Positions 17,226 to 24,604 of a stretch of DNA of 38,589 nt are shown here, in pieces. Below the pieces are notes generated by a model that made no database searches, was not told the origin of the DNA, and was given only the letters and a program-made list of their open reading frames with translations. The number at the start of each line of letters is the position of its first letter. The stretch's first letter is position 1. Source of the DNA: Prolixibacteraceae bacterium UBA5740. Its GTDB lineage: Bacteria > Bacteroidota > Bacteroidia > Bacteroidales > Prolixibacteraceae. The translations under genes and the position numbers were made by a program. The DNA lies in assembly GCA_002419285.1 (NCBI GenBank), contig DIFU01000099.1, positions 1-38,589 of the forward strand. Reading direction: 5' to 3'.

Positions 17226-18497
17226 CTAATCTTCGACGCTTTTCAACAAAGGAAGAAACAACCTCTGAAGATGTCTTTCCCAAATATTCTCTTCGACACA
17301 TTTACCAATCACTTCCCGATTTTCCTTAAGCAGCGACAAAAAACGGGGTCCCATTTCAGCAGCTACCTTATAGGCGACATGAATTAGTTGCCTGAAATCC
17401 GGATTATAACCAGGGTGCTCCTGTATATGACGCAAAGCACCGGCAAACTCAGAACCTGTCCAACCGTTTACCAGATCAGGAGAGGGAAGAACAGCTTCGG
17501 TGATGTCAATTACGTCGGAATAGGGAGCACATAACTCCTCCCTGCGAGAATAGGCAATTGAATAGATTTCCTTCACTGCCATCAAAGCATCCCCATCTGA
17601 CAAAGCCAATCCGATTACCTCTTCGAGCCAAGTGGTTCCGGCCGTTTTCAAATGAATCCCCTTGTCATGTTTTCGGAGCAATCGGACCATCACCGGGTAA
17701 ATGGTGAACTTATCGCTACCTGAATGGACACTGAGTTTGAGGTTCTCGGGCAGTCCAAAGTTTTTGACTGCATAATCAATTACCAGTAAATGCTGTTCAA
17801 ATTCCAGGGCAAACTTTTCAGTATCGCCAATATAATCAACTCCTTTATTGAAACGCCCGGTAAATTTGGGGGCAATGGTTTGTATTGGAATCCCAAGATC
17901 AGCAATCATTTTCAGTATAAAGAGCATGTCAACCGGGGTTTGGGGAACTTCTACCTCGTCGAGAGATATCTCGGCCACAAAGGTCCCGTGACCTTTTACA
18001 GCTTCAATATGACGATAAATCCTGCTGGCTTCCTGAACTGCTGACAGATACTTGTCAGCTGTCCGGGTAATTAACTCATTATTTACCTGCACCGTAACTT
18101 CCAGTCCTGGCACCGAAATGGATGTACCAAAAATTCCGCAGGCCTGTTTAAATGCATCAACCGATTCAGGCGGGGCCGGTTTATCTATCCAGGAGGCAAC
18201 ATCGATGGTATAAAAGTCACAGAAAGGAATGAACCGATCGACATTCGAAAGATTGATGTGATCGGCATCCACCAGATAGGGAGCATTCCAACCCAACGAA
18301 GCCACGGCCGCATCAGCTTCTTTTCGTGTCGATATCGGCTCGGTATTCACATAATGGTGCTCCCGGTTGCTTTTATTCCAAACTGGTATGACATGGATTC
18401 CTGCTTCTGAAGCTTTATTTATGGCTTTTAGCAACGCCTCACCCTGGTGCTCAAAACGATCGCCAATGCCAAAACTATATTTTCCTAATTGAATCAT
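17226..18497 (-). CDS. uxaE: Tagaturonate epimerase (UxaE family)
   Basis: UxaE-type enzymes epimerise D-tagaturonate and D-fructuronate, which lets galacturonate flow into the fructuronate/mannonate branch without a tagaturonate reductase and altronate dehydratase. From the ATG at 18497 the protein has 423 residues. It begins MIQLGKYSFGIGDRFEHQG, which I judge to be the family N-terminus; the upstream in-frame codons look non-coding. Recognisable stretches are VIPVWNKSNREHHYV, YLVDADHINLSNVDRFIP, FCDFYTIDVASWI, TIAPKFTGRFNKGVDYIGD, KLSVHSGSDKFTIYPVM and HLKTAGTTWLEEV. The His/Asp/Lys-rich motifs suggest a metal-dependent sugar enzyme. It is the first gene of the uronate block and lies upstream of uxaC, whose tagaturonate it would use. 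A longer start at 18530 is possible. Confidence 0.88.
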   Translation of the reverse strand: MIQLGKYSFGIGDRFEHQGEALLKAINKASEAGIHVIPVWNKSNREHHYVNTEPISTRKEADAAVASLGWNAPYLVDADHINLSNVDRFIPFCDFYTIDVASWIDKPAPPESVDAFKQACGIFGTSISVPGLEVTVQVNNELITRTADKYLSAVQEASRIYRHIEAVKGHGTFVAEISLDEVEVPQTPVDMLFILKMIADLGIPIQTIAPKFTGRFNKGVDYIGDTEKFALEFEQHLLVIDYAVKNFGLPENLKLSVHSGSDKFTIYPVMVRLLRKHDKGIHLKTAGTTWLEEVIGLALSDGDALMAVKEIYSIAYSRREELCAPYSDVIDITEAVLPSPDLVNGWTGSEFAGALRHIQEHPGYNPDFRQLIHVAYKVAAEMGPRFLSLLKENREVIGKCVEENIWERHLQRLFLPLLKSVED

Positions 18498-18532
18498 GGT
18501 TGCTGAATTACTGGATTTGCGAATTGTCATTC

Positions 18533-18552
18533 CGTGTACGAACACGAAGTTA
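18533..18552 (-). promoter_or_regulatory. Possible uxaE promoter/operator with palindrome
   Basis: On the minus strand TAACTTCG (18552-18545) is one base from the TAnnTTTG consensus. The near-palindrome CGTGTTCGTACACG (18546-18533, six of seven pairs) overlaps its end and the expected transcription start. No good -33 element is seen. The 350-bp region 18498-18847 also holds the rpsF promoter and no gene. Operator function for a uronate regulator is inference. Confidence 0.35.
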
Positions 18553-18774
18553 AAAAATAGTTTTGAAAATGGATAAAATGGAATGGTATATCCTGCTTTA
18601 AATGAGCAAAATGTATGAAGTTCCAAGAAAATCCACCTGAATGAATCATTTAAAATTCTGGGCCATTCAGAAAGGAGAAAGATACACAAGTTCTTCCACG
18701 GGAGTTCAAAAAGGACCAAAAAACAATTTCAGCTAACATTACATGAAGAAAATAGACAAAAGATGGCCCATATC

Positions 18775-18805
18775 TTTGAATAATAACATTTTATTTCTAC
18801 TTTTG
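18775..18805 (+). promoter_or_regulatory. Bacteroidota promoter of the rpsF operon
   Basis: TTTG (18775-18778), a 19-bp spacer and TACTTTTG (18798-18805), followed by C, match both elements of the Bacteroidota primary sigma-factor consensus. The predicted start near 18812 leaves a leader of about 40 nt before rpsF. Confidence 0.88.
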
Positions 18806-18850
18806 CGCCACTAAAAAAATGAGTGTTTAATTAAAACTTGATGTCAAATG

Positions 18851-19201
18851 ATGAATCAGTATGAAGCCGTTTTCATTGTTACACCCGTTTTATCTGAGCC
18901 ACAGGTAAAGGAAACGGTAAAAAAATTCAGGGACATCATCACCGAAAATGGTGGAGATATGATCCATGAAGAAGATTGGGGCATGAAAAAGCTGGCTTAC
19001 CCAATCCAGAAAAAATCCACAGGTTTCTATCACCTCTTTGAATTTAAGGCAAATCCGGCCTTTATTGACAAATTTGAGATTGAATTCCGCCGCGATGAAA
19101 AAGTGATCCGTTTCATGACGGTTAAACTTGACAAATATGCTGCGGAGTACAGTCAGAAAAGAAGGAATTTACAGAAGGACAAATCAGAAAAGGAGGCTTA
19201 A
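18851..19201 (+). CDS. rpsF: 30S ribosomal protein S6
   Basis: S6 binds the central domain of 16S rRNA together with S18 in the 30S platform. The 116-residue protein starts MNQYEAVFIVTPVLSE and contains KKLAYPIQKKSTGFYHLFEF and FRRDEKVIRFMTVKLDKYA, all characteristic of Bacteroidota S6. An ATG one codon earlier (18848) is also possible; I chose 18851 because family members begin M-N-x-Y-E. There is no ribosome binding site of note. The end of the gene carries AAAAGGAGG, which serves rpsR. It heads a three-gene operon (rpsF-rpsR-rplI) with no ssb gene between S6 and S18, unlike many Firmicutes. Confidence 0.97.
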   Translation: MNQYEAVFIVTPVLSEPQVKETVKKFRDIITENGGDMIHEEDWGMKKLAYPIQKKSTGFYHLFEFKANPAFIDKFEIEFRRDEKVIRFMTVKLDKYAAEYSQKRRNLQKDKSEKEA

Positions 19202-19204
19202 ACA

Positions 19205-19474
19205 ATGACTACAAATTCAAGTGAAATCAGATACCTGACTCCCCCTTCCGTGGAGATCAAAAAGAAGAAATACTGTCGCTTTAAAAAGAACGGTATTAAA
19301 TACGTAGATTACAAAGACCCGGAGTTCCTCAAGAAATTCCTGAACGAGCAGGGAAAAATTCTTCCCCGCCGTCTTACCGGGACTTCCCTGAAGTTCCAGC
19401 GCAAAGTCGCCCGTTCGATCAAGCGTGCCCGTCATTTGGCATTGCTACCCTACGTAGCCGATATGTTAAAATAA
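19205..19474 (+). CDS. rpsR: 30S ribosomal protein S18
   Basis: An 89-residue basic protein that pairs with S6 on 16S rRNA. It shows the S18 core YCRFKKNGIKYVDYKDPEFL, then GKILPRRLTGTSLKFQRKV and the end ARHLALLPYVADML. It begins 3 bp after rpsF and is preceded by an excellent AAGGAGG inside the rpsF end. Its N-terminal extension (about 20 residues) is ordinary for Bacteroidota. Confidence 0.97.
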   Translation: MTTNSSEIRYLTPPSVEIKKKKYCRFKKNGIKYVDYKDPEFLKKFLNEQGKILPRRLTGTSLKFQRKVARSIKRARHLALLPYVADMLK

Positions 19475-19493
19475 TAAATCAGGAGAATTCAGA

Positions 19494-19940
19494 ATGGAAA
19501 TCATATTAATACAAGACGTTGAGAAGCTGGGTCACAAGGATGATATCATAACCGTCAAAGATGGTTATGGAAGAAACTATCTGATTCCCCAGAAGTATGC
19601 CATCATTGCCACCTCATCGGCAAAGAAAGTTCTCGCCGAAAACATCAGGCAGAGAGCACACAAAGAGGCAAAAATCAAAGAAAATGCCCAGGCACTTGCC
19701 AACCGCATGTCTAACCTGAAAATTACCATTGGGGCCAAGGCCAGTACAACAGGTAAGATTTTTGGTTCAGTCACTCCGTTGCTGATTGCCGAAGCGATTA
19801 ACAAAAGTGGCTACGAAGTTGACCGCAAACAAATTGTTGCGTCAGACGACCATATCAAGGATGTCGGAAACTATACAGTAAAGGTAAAACTCCACAAAGA
19901 TGTATATGTGGAAGTGGACCTGGAGGTTGTTGCCGAATAA
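19494..19940 (+). CDS. rplI: 50S ribosomal protein L9
   Basis: L9 binds 23S rRNA near the L1 stalk and helps keep reading frame and spacing between ribosomes. The 148-residue protein has the N-terminal globular domain (MEIILIQDVEKLGHKDDIITVKDGYGRNYLIP), the long linking helix (about residues 40-75) and a C-terminal domain with GSVTPLLIAEAINKSGYEVDRK. An AGGAGAA sequence precedes the start. It is the last gene of the operon and a strong terminator follows 31 bp after the stop. Confidence 0.97.
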   Translation: MEIILIQDVEKLGHKDDIITVKDGYGRNYLIPQKYAIIATSSAKKVLAENIRQRAHKEAKIKENAQALANRMSNLKITIGAKASTTGKIFGSVTPLLIAEAINKSGYEVDRKQIVASDDHIKDVGNYTVKVKLHKDVYVEVDLEVVAE

Positions 19941-19971
19941 ATAACATTGAATTTTACGCTTTCGAAATAAG

Positions 19972-19998
19972 AAAGGCACCCGTCAAGGTGCCTTTTTT
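19972..19998 (+). terminator. Terminator after rplI
   Basis: AAAGGCACC and GGTGCCTTT pair around the loop CGTCAA, and a run of six T follows. It closes the ribosomal operon and abuts the convergent ridA gene. The other strand has a weaker T-rich tail, so it may act in both directions. Confidence 0.9.
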
Positions 19999-20378
19999 CA
20001 CTTTCTGGAAGCCATCACTTCAATTTCAATCAGGGCATTAAGGGGAAGTTCCTTCACGGCAAAAGCAACCCTTGCCGGAGGATCTGACGCGAAAAATTTC
20101 CCATAAACTTCATTCATTGCCTTAAAATCAGCCATGGTTGACAACAGACAGGTAGCCTTTACAACGTCAGAAAAGCTGTAACCTGCTGAATTCAATATGG
20201 CACCGATGTTCTCCATAACCCGGGCAGTCTGCTCAGCAATCCCTCCTTCAACAAGTTTTCCAGTGGCTGGATCAAGTGGCACCTGACCAGCAATGAACAG
20301 CATCCCGTTGGCTTCTACACCCTGACTGTAAGGTCCGACTGGTTGTGGAGCCAATTCAGTAAATACGATCTTCTTCAT
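19998..20378 (-). CDS. ridA: RidA family enamine/imine deaminase
   Basis: RidA proteins hydrolyse reactive 2-aminoacrylate and related imines that leak from PLP enzymes, protecting the cytoplasm. The protein has 126 residues and is trimeric in the family. Visible features are VGPYSQGVEANGMLFIAGQVPLDP, EQTARVMENIGAIL, and the signature with the carboxylate-binding Arg in PPARVAFAV and the late Glu in IEIEVMA. The start ATG begins MKKIVFTELAPQP. It is transcribed toward the ribosomal operon terminator, 95 bp downstream of lptD, with its own probable -7 element. Confidence 0.95.
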   Translation of the reverse strand: MKKIVFTELAPQPVGPYSQGVEANGMLFIAGQVPLDPATGKLVEGGIAEQTARVMENIGAILNSAGYSFSDVVKATCLLSTMADFKAMNEVYGKFFASDPPARVAFAVKELPLNALIEIEVMASRK

Positions 20379-20429
20379 TTGAATGGTTATTTAATTAATG
20401 ATCCATTTTTGAATCGAATGATCCAATAT

Positions 20430-20437
20430 CAAAGATA
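20430..20437 (-). promoter_or_regulatory. Probable -7 element for ridA
   Basis: TATCTTTG on the minus strand is an exact TAnnTTTG match, 51 bp upstream of the ridA ATG and downstream of the lptD stop. No clear TTTG -33 element is seen at the right distance, so confidence is limited. Confidence 0.4.
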
Positions 20438-20473
20438 GTCATAAATTGTGTTGGGGACAGGGTTAAGATCTTC

Positions 20474-23113
20474 CTAGAAGTTATCGTAGAAACTCCGCTG
20501 CTTGGTCACTTTAAGGTCCTTCAGCATGGAAGTCCTTGCATTGAGGGTAAAGCTGTAACTTTTCATATACCCGAAAGGCACGAAATTGAACGACATCTCC
20601 CAACAATGCAGATCTTTGTATATACTGAACTGTGTCAGTGAAAACTCGCGGGCAGTAATGTCGTAATTGGTATTCATATTCAGCTTCCATGAGCTTGTAA
20701 GAGACAAACTTCCCCGAAGGTTCAGGGTCTGGATGATTTTTGCCTTTTCATAAGGATTTCTCCGGGCATAGTTGAATGTATAATCAAAACTGAAATTCCA
20801 GGGAATGTTAAAATCCACATAATCCCTGTAATCGCCCGGAAGAAGGTTTTCACCTTCAATCGCTTCCTCGGCTGCAACAGCATTCTCCTCACCCTTTTTT
20901 GAATTAAACTGCATGCCAAAGGATAGATTCGTGTTTTCGATCCGCCCCAATTTTGCCAATCCTTTTTTATGATTCCAGGCATACTGGTTGATTACCTGGC
21001 CTCTCTCATTGGTCATATAGGGATTCAGGGTTGATCCAAAATTGATCCCAACTCCCTTGACGGTAGTTCTCCCCCTGATCGAAATATTGGACATTTTCAA
21101 AGAATCGGCAATGAGGTTATAAGATCCGTTTATACTCAGGTTATCGATTATTTTGACTTTCTTAAACACTTCCGAGGCAGTGGAATCCTTGAGATCAACC
21201 ACCTTAGCTTCCAGGTTGTTTGATAAAGAGAAAGAAATCATTCCTGCCTCTCCCCTGCCAGCCGAACCATATATCGCATTCTCATAGCGGTTAAAGTATT
21301 CCGTTTTGCCTGTCGAGTCCACCTGAACCTGCTGCCAGAAACCAAATCGGGGATCACTGAAATCAGGGGTATAGCTGAACTGAAGTTGAGGAGTAATTTT
21401 ATGACGGATTCCCTTAATCCTGGAATTTGGATTGACGGGCATATACATCCCATATATATTTGTGGTGGCACTCAACGAATAGGAGTAGTTATAATTTCTT
21501 TTCAAACCCGTAATGGTATCTGTTTCAATATGAGATATTACTCCTCTTTCGTTAACGAAGGTCCTGTCGGCGTGGTAGGTCTTCTCCAGACTCTTGAAAT
21601 ACCATCTTTCACTGTAGCTGAAACTAGGCGTTACGTTAATGAACTTAAACAGGTTAAAGTTTGGCAATGTGATCGGAACGTTATGCTGTATACCGTTCTT
21701 CCAGTCGGTCGCAAAGGATTTCTGAAGTATCTCAGACTCCTTTGCCGTGATGGTATTACGCATATTGGCCGAATAGCTCAAGCCGAATTTCTCGTACCAG
21801 CGAGCGCGACCAGCTCGGTTCTTAAGCTTAAAAGGATAAAATTTGGTCACGTTAAATGTCATCTCGGGTAATGAAAGTGTAAGGGTCGAATCGGTTGAAT
21901 TCTGCGAATGCCTAAGGTTGGCCGACATACTGAACGGTGAGTTTTCCCAACGTTTGGCATAGGAAATACTTGATGATTTCTGGGTCCTTAAATAGTTATC
22001 AGCCGATAGCGCATTTTGTTTGTCATAGCCGCTGGTCGAAAAATTCACGTTTGCACTGAAGGTACGGCTGGGATTGGCCTTTGGATCCTGACTGTGCGAC
22101 CACATAATTTGGAATTGAGGAGATTCAGTATAAGTGCTGGTTCCCTTCTCACCATATTTATTCATGGAATAACGGAAGTCAAATCCACCGTTGAACCGAT
22201 ACCTCACCCGATAGTTGGTGTGCATTTTAGCAGCCCAGGAGCCCTTTGAATAAATATCGCCCCTGGCAGAGAGGTCAAAATAATCATTGGCCGCCCAGTA
22301 ATAGCCTCCCTCCCTTAAAAAGAAACCACGGTTGGCCTCTTCACCATAACTTGGAACCAAAATTCCTGAAGAATAACGAGGTGAACTGGGGAAATATCCA
22401 AAAGGAATTATTGGAAAATATAATGGAAAATCCTCCAGAACCATATATGCAGGACCAGTGATAATCTTATTGTTGGAAACAATTTTGGCTTTTGAAAGAT
22501 GCAGGTAAAAGTGGGGATGATCGGCATCGCAGGTAGTATATTTTCCTTGTTGCAGAATAAATGCATCCTTGGTGATTTTCTTGGCCCTTGCCGAATGGAC
22601 GAAACCATCGCCCTGTTCGGTAACTACATCGGTAATGATCCCCTTCTGTGTCTGAAAATTATACCTAAGGGTTTTGGATTCAAACTTTTCACTTCCATCC
22701 TGAAAAATAGGCTTGCCTTGCAATACCCCCAGAGAATCCGGCACCCCTTCAGCATAAACCTCTTTGGTTTCCAAATCCAGGATGATATGGGCAGCATTCA
22801 GTTCGATCTGTTGATATTTAACTCTCGACTCTCCATACATATATACTTTTTGCCCATCAAAAGAGAAAATGATGGAGTCTTTTGCCTGATAATCAATGGG
22901 AGCCTCTATGACAACTTCCTGCTTTTTGGCAACCACAGTGGAATCAGCCACCATTTCGGGAAAATTCGCGGTGGTATCGCCAACCAGTTTATAAAATCCG
23001 GTGGTGTCGTCCAGTTGATAGGGTTGTTGCCTGATCGAATCGGGAAGCTCCTGCCCTGAGGAATGAAGTACCCAAAGAAGACAACTTATATATGTAATCA
23101 GCGTTCTTAACAA
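20474..23113 (-). CDS. lptD: LPS-assembly outer-membrane protein LptD-like
   Basis: LptD inserts lipopolysaccharide into the outer leaflet. This 879-residue Bacteroidota-type homologue has a short signal peptide (LITYISCLLWVLHSSGQ). An OstA/LptA-like periplasmic domain follows (about residues 75-210, with IIFSFDGQKVYMYGESRVKY and LRYNFQTQKGII). A long beta-barrel ends in Phe (SFYDNF). KYTTCDADHPHFYLHLSKAK and FGYFPSSPRYSSGILVPSYG are typical of LptD. The only in-frame start giving a signal peptide is TTG at 23113; the next in-frame ATG is about 55 codons in. An ATG 13 bp upstream is in another frame. It diverges from the amidase-MCE genes, a neighbourhood devoted to envelope building. Confidence 0.9.
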   Translation of the reverse strand: MLRTLITYISCLLWVLHSSGQELPDSIRQQPYQLDDTTGFYKLVGDTTANFPEMVADSTVVAKKQEVVIEAPIDYQAKDSIIFSFDGQKVYMYGESRVKYQQIELNAAHIILDLETKEVYAEGVPDSLGVLQGKPIFQDGSEKFESKTLRYNFQTQKGIITDVVTEQGDGFVHSARAKKITKDAFILQQGKYTTCDADHPHFYLHLSKAKIVSNNKIITGPAYMVLEDFPLYFPIIPFGYFPSSPRYSSGILVPSYGEEANRGFFLREGGYYWAANDYFDLSARGDIYSKGSWAAKMHTNYRVRYRFNGGFDFRYSMNKYGEKGTSTYTESPQFQIMWSHSQDPKANPSRTFSANVNFSTSGYDKQNALSADNYLRTQKSSSISYAKRWENSPFSMSANLRHSQNSTDSTLTLSLPEMTFNVTKFYPFKLKNRAGRARWYEKFGLSYSANMRNTITAKESEILQKSFATDWKNGIQHNVPITLPNFNLFKFINVTPSFSYSERWYFKSLEKTYHADRTFVNERGVISHIETDTITGLKRNYNYSYSLSATTNIYGMYMPVNPNSRIKGIRHKITPQLQFSYTPDFSDPRFGFWQQVQVDSTGKTEYFNRYENAIYGSAGRGEAGMISFSLSNNLEAKVVDLKDSTASEVFKKVKIIDNLSINGSYNLIADSLKMSNISIRGRTTVKGVGINFGSTLNPYMTNERGQVINQYAWNHKKGLAKLGRIENTNLSFGMQFNSKKGEENAVAAEEAIEGENLLPGDYRDYVDFNIPWNFSFDYTFNYARRNPYEKAKIIQTLNLRGSLSLTSSWKLNMNTNYDITAREFSLTQFSIYKDLHCWEMSFNFVPFGYMKSYSFTLNARTSMLKDLKVTKQRSFYDNF

Positions 23114-23157
23114 ACCAAGGTTTCATTATACCGTTATATGCTGCGGCATACGGTGTG

Positions 23158-23165
23158 CAAAAATA
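23158..23165 (-). promoter_or_regulatory. Probable -7 element for lptD
   Basis: TATTTTTG (minus strand), followed by C, matches TAnnTTTG and lies 44 bp upstream of the TTG start of lptD. The -33 region is weak (TTTTAC at about 25 bp). The 237-bp intergenic region 23114-23350 holds no gene. Confidence 0.4.
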
Positions 23166-23218
23166 TAAATATGGCATGGACTTCACTCTTGTAAAATGTA
23201 AAATAATCCTAATATTTC

Positions 23219-23226
23219 TAATTTTG
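23219..23226 (+). promoter_or_regulatory. Probable -7 element for the amidase-MCE genes
   Basis: TAATTTTG, followed by C, is an exact TAnnTTTG match on the plus strand. A CTTG at 23188-23191 is a poorly spaced -33 candidate (27 bp). The leader to the amidase start would be about 120 nt. Confidence 0.4.
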
Positions 23227-23350
23227 CCAGTAATGATTAAAATTAAAGCAATAAAGCCCGCTGTAGTACAAATACAGTTTGTTTGGAATCAGTAGATGAA
23301 TTCGGGCACCCGTAACATCAATTTAGTTATTCGTTAAATGACAATTTGCC

Positions 23351-24556
23351 ATGAAAAAATACAATCTCCACATCATTGCCCTGTTTTTTTTCTCGCTTCT
23401 GGTAATTTCCCCAACATTCGGTGATCAGACTGGCTCTCTCCGGATTGTCGTCATTGACCCCGGACATGGGGGAATGGATCCGGGAGCAGTTTCCGGAGGG
23501 GTCCAGGAAAAAGATCTCGTACTGGACATCGCACTTCGCCTGGGTAAAAAAATCAGGGAAACCTATCCGGAAGTGAAGGTAATCTATACAAGGGACAAGG
23601 ACATATTTATTCCTTTATACCAGCGTGCCGACATAGCCAACAGAAACAAGGCCGACCTTTTTATATCGCTGCATGCAAACTACGTGTCTACGACATCGGT
23701 TGGAGGCACAGAGACATTCACCCTTGGGTTACACAGGAGCCAGGAGAACCTGGAGGTGGCTCGTAAAGAAAATTCTGTAATCCTGCTCGAGGACGATTAT
23801 TCTGCGAATTATGAAGGCTTCAACCCAAAAGAATCTGAATCCTACATCATGTTTGAAAATATGCATTCGGAGTACCAGGAGCAGAGCATTGATTTTGCCG
23901 CCAGAATTCAGGACCAGTTTAGCCAAAACCTTCGGCTTAACAACCGTGGAGTAAAACAAGCCGGATTTCTGGTACTCAGAAGGGCTTCCATGCCAAGCGT
24001 CCTGGTCGAAATAGGCTTTATCAGCAATCCAACTGAAAGAAAATTCATGCTCTCGGAAGATGGAAAGACGAAAATTACCCAGTCGGTATTCGAGGCTTTT
24101 AAAAGTTACAAAAAGACCATTGAAAGTCGCAGCAATTTTGTACTTCTGGCTGAGAACGAAACAAAAACGGAAACCCACATTTTACCTTCAAATGGCTCGA
24201 CCAAAGCTGAATCCAATCCTCAGCCGGAGAACATGGGCAACCAATCCGGACCGGCAGCCGCGAAACCTGCCGAAAAACCATCAACCGCTCAAGGAACATT
24301 AACTAATCCTGTCGAGAACAGGTGGTATGCAGTGCAAATAGCAGCTACACAAAAAGTTATCGATACAACCCCTGCCAATTTCAAGAATGAAAAAAACATT
24401 ACCCGATTAAAAGTTGGGAACATTAACAAGTATGTTAGCGGGAAATATGGTAGTTTTGCAGCTGCGGTTAAAGAAAGAAACCGGCTTAGGAGTAAGTTCC
24501 CTGATGCATTTGTGGTTGTCGTGGAAAACGGTGTTCCTTCACTGGCCCGGAACTGA
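23351..24556 (+). CDS. N-acetylmuramoyl-L-alanine amidase with SPOR domain
   Basis: A periplasmic zinc amidase (Amidase_3/AmiC type) that cuts the amide bond between MurNAc and the stem peptide of peptidoglycan, usually during cell separation. The 401-residue protein has a signal peptide (MKKYNLHIIALFFFSLLV, then ISPTFG). The catalytic domain lies at about residues 28-240, with zinc ligands in VVIDPGHGGMDPG and SLHANYVS, the Glu in GGVQEKDLVLDI, and the catalytic Glu in VLVEIGFISN. A low-complexity linker follows. The C-terminal end (from NRWYAVQIAATQ, with YGSFAAAVKERNRLRSKFPD) looks like a SPOR domain, which binds denuded glycan at division sites. The MCE gene follows after 48 bp. Confidence 0.94.
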   Translation: MKKYNLHIIALFFFSLLVISPTFGDQTGSLRIVVIDPGHGGMDPGAVSGGVQEKDLVLDIALRLGKKIRETYPEVKVIYTRDKDIFIPLYQRADIANRNKADLFISLHANYVSTTSVGGTETFTLGLHRSQENLEVARKENSVILLEDDYSANYEGFNPKESESYIMFENMHSEYQEQSIDFAARIQDQFSQNLRLNNRGVKQAGFLVLRRASMPSVLVEIGFISNPTERKFMLSEDGKTKITQSVFEAFKSYKKTIESRSNFVLLAENETKTETHILPSNGSTKAESNPQPENMGNQSGPAAAKPAEKPSTAQGTLTNPVENRWYAVQIAATQKVIDTTPANFKNEKNITRLKVGNINKYVSGKYGSFAAAVKERNRLRSKFPDAFVVVVENGVPSLARN

Positions 24557-24604
24557 ATTGATTGCGAGAAAAGAACTGCATGAAAAAATTAAATAAACCA
24601 AGTG

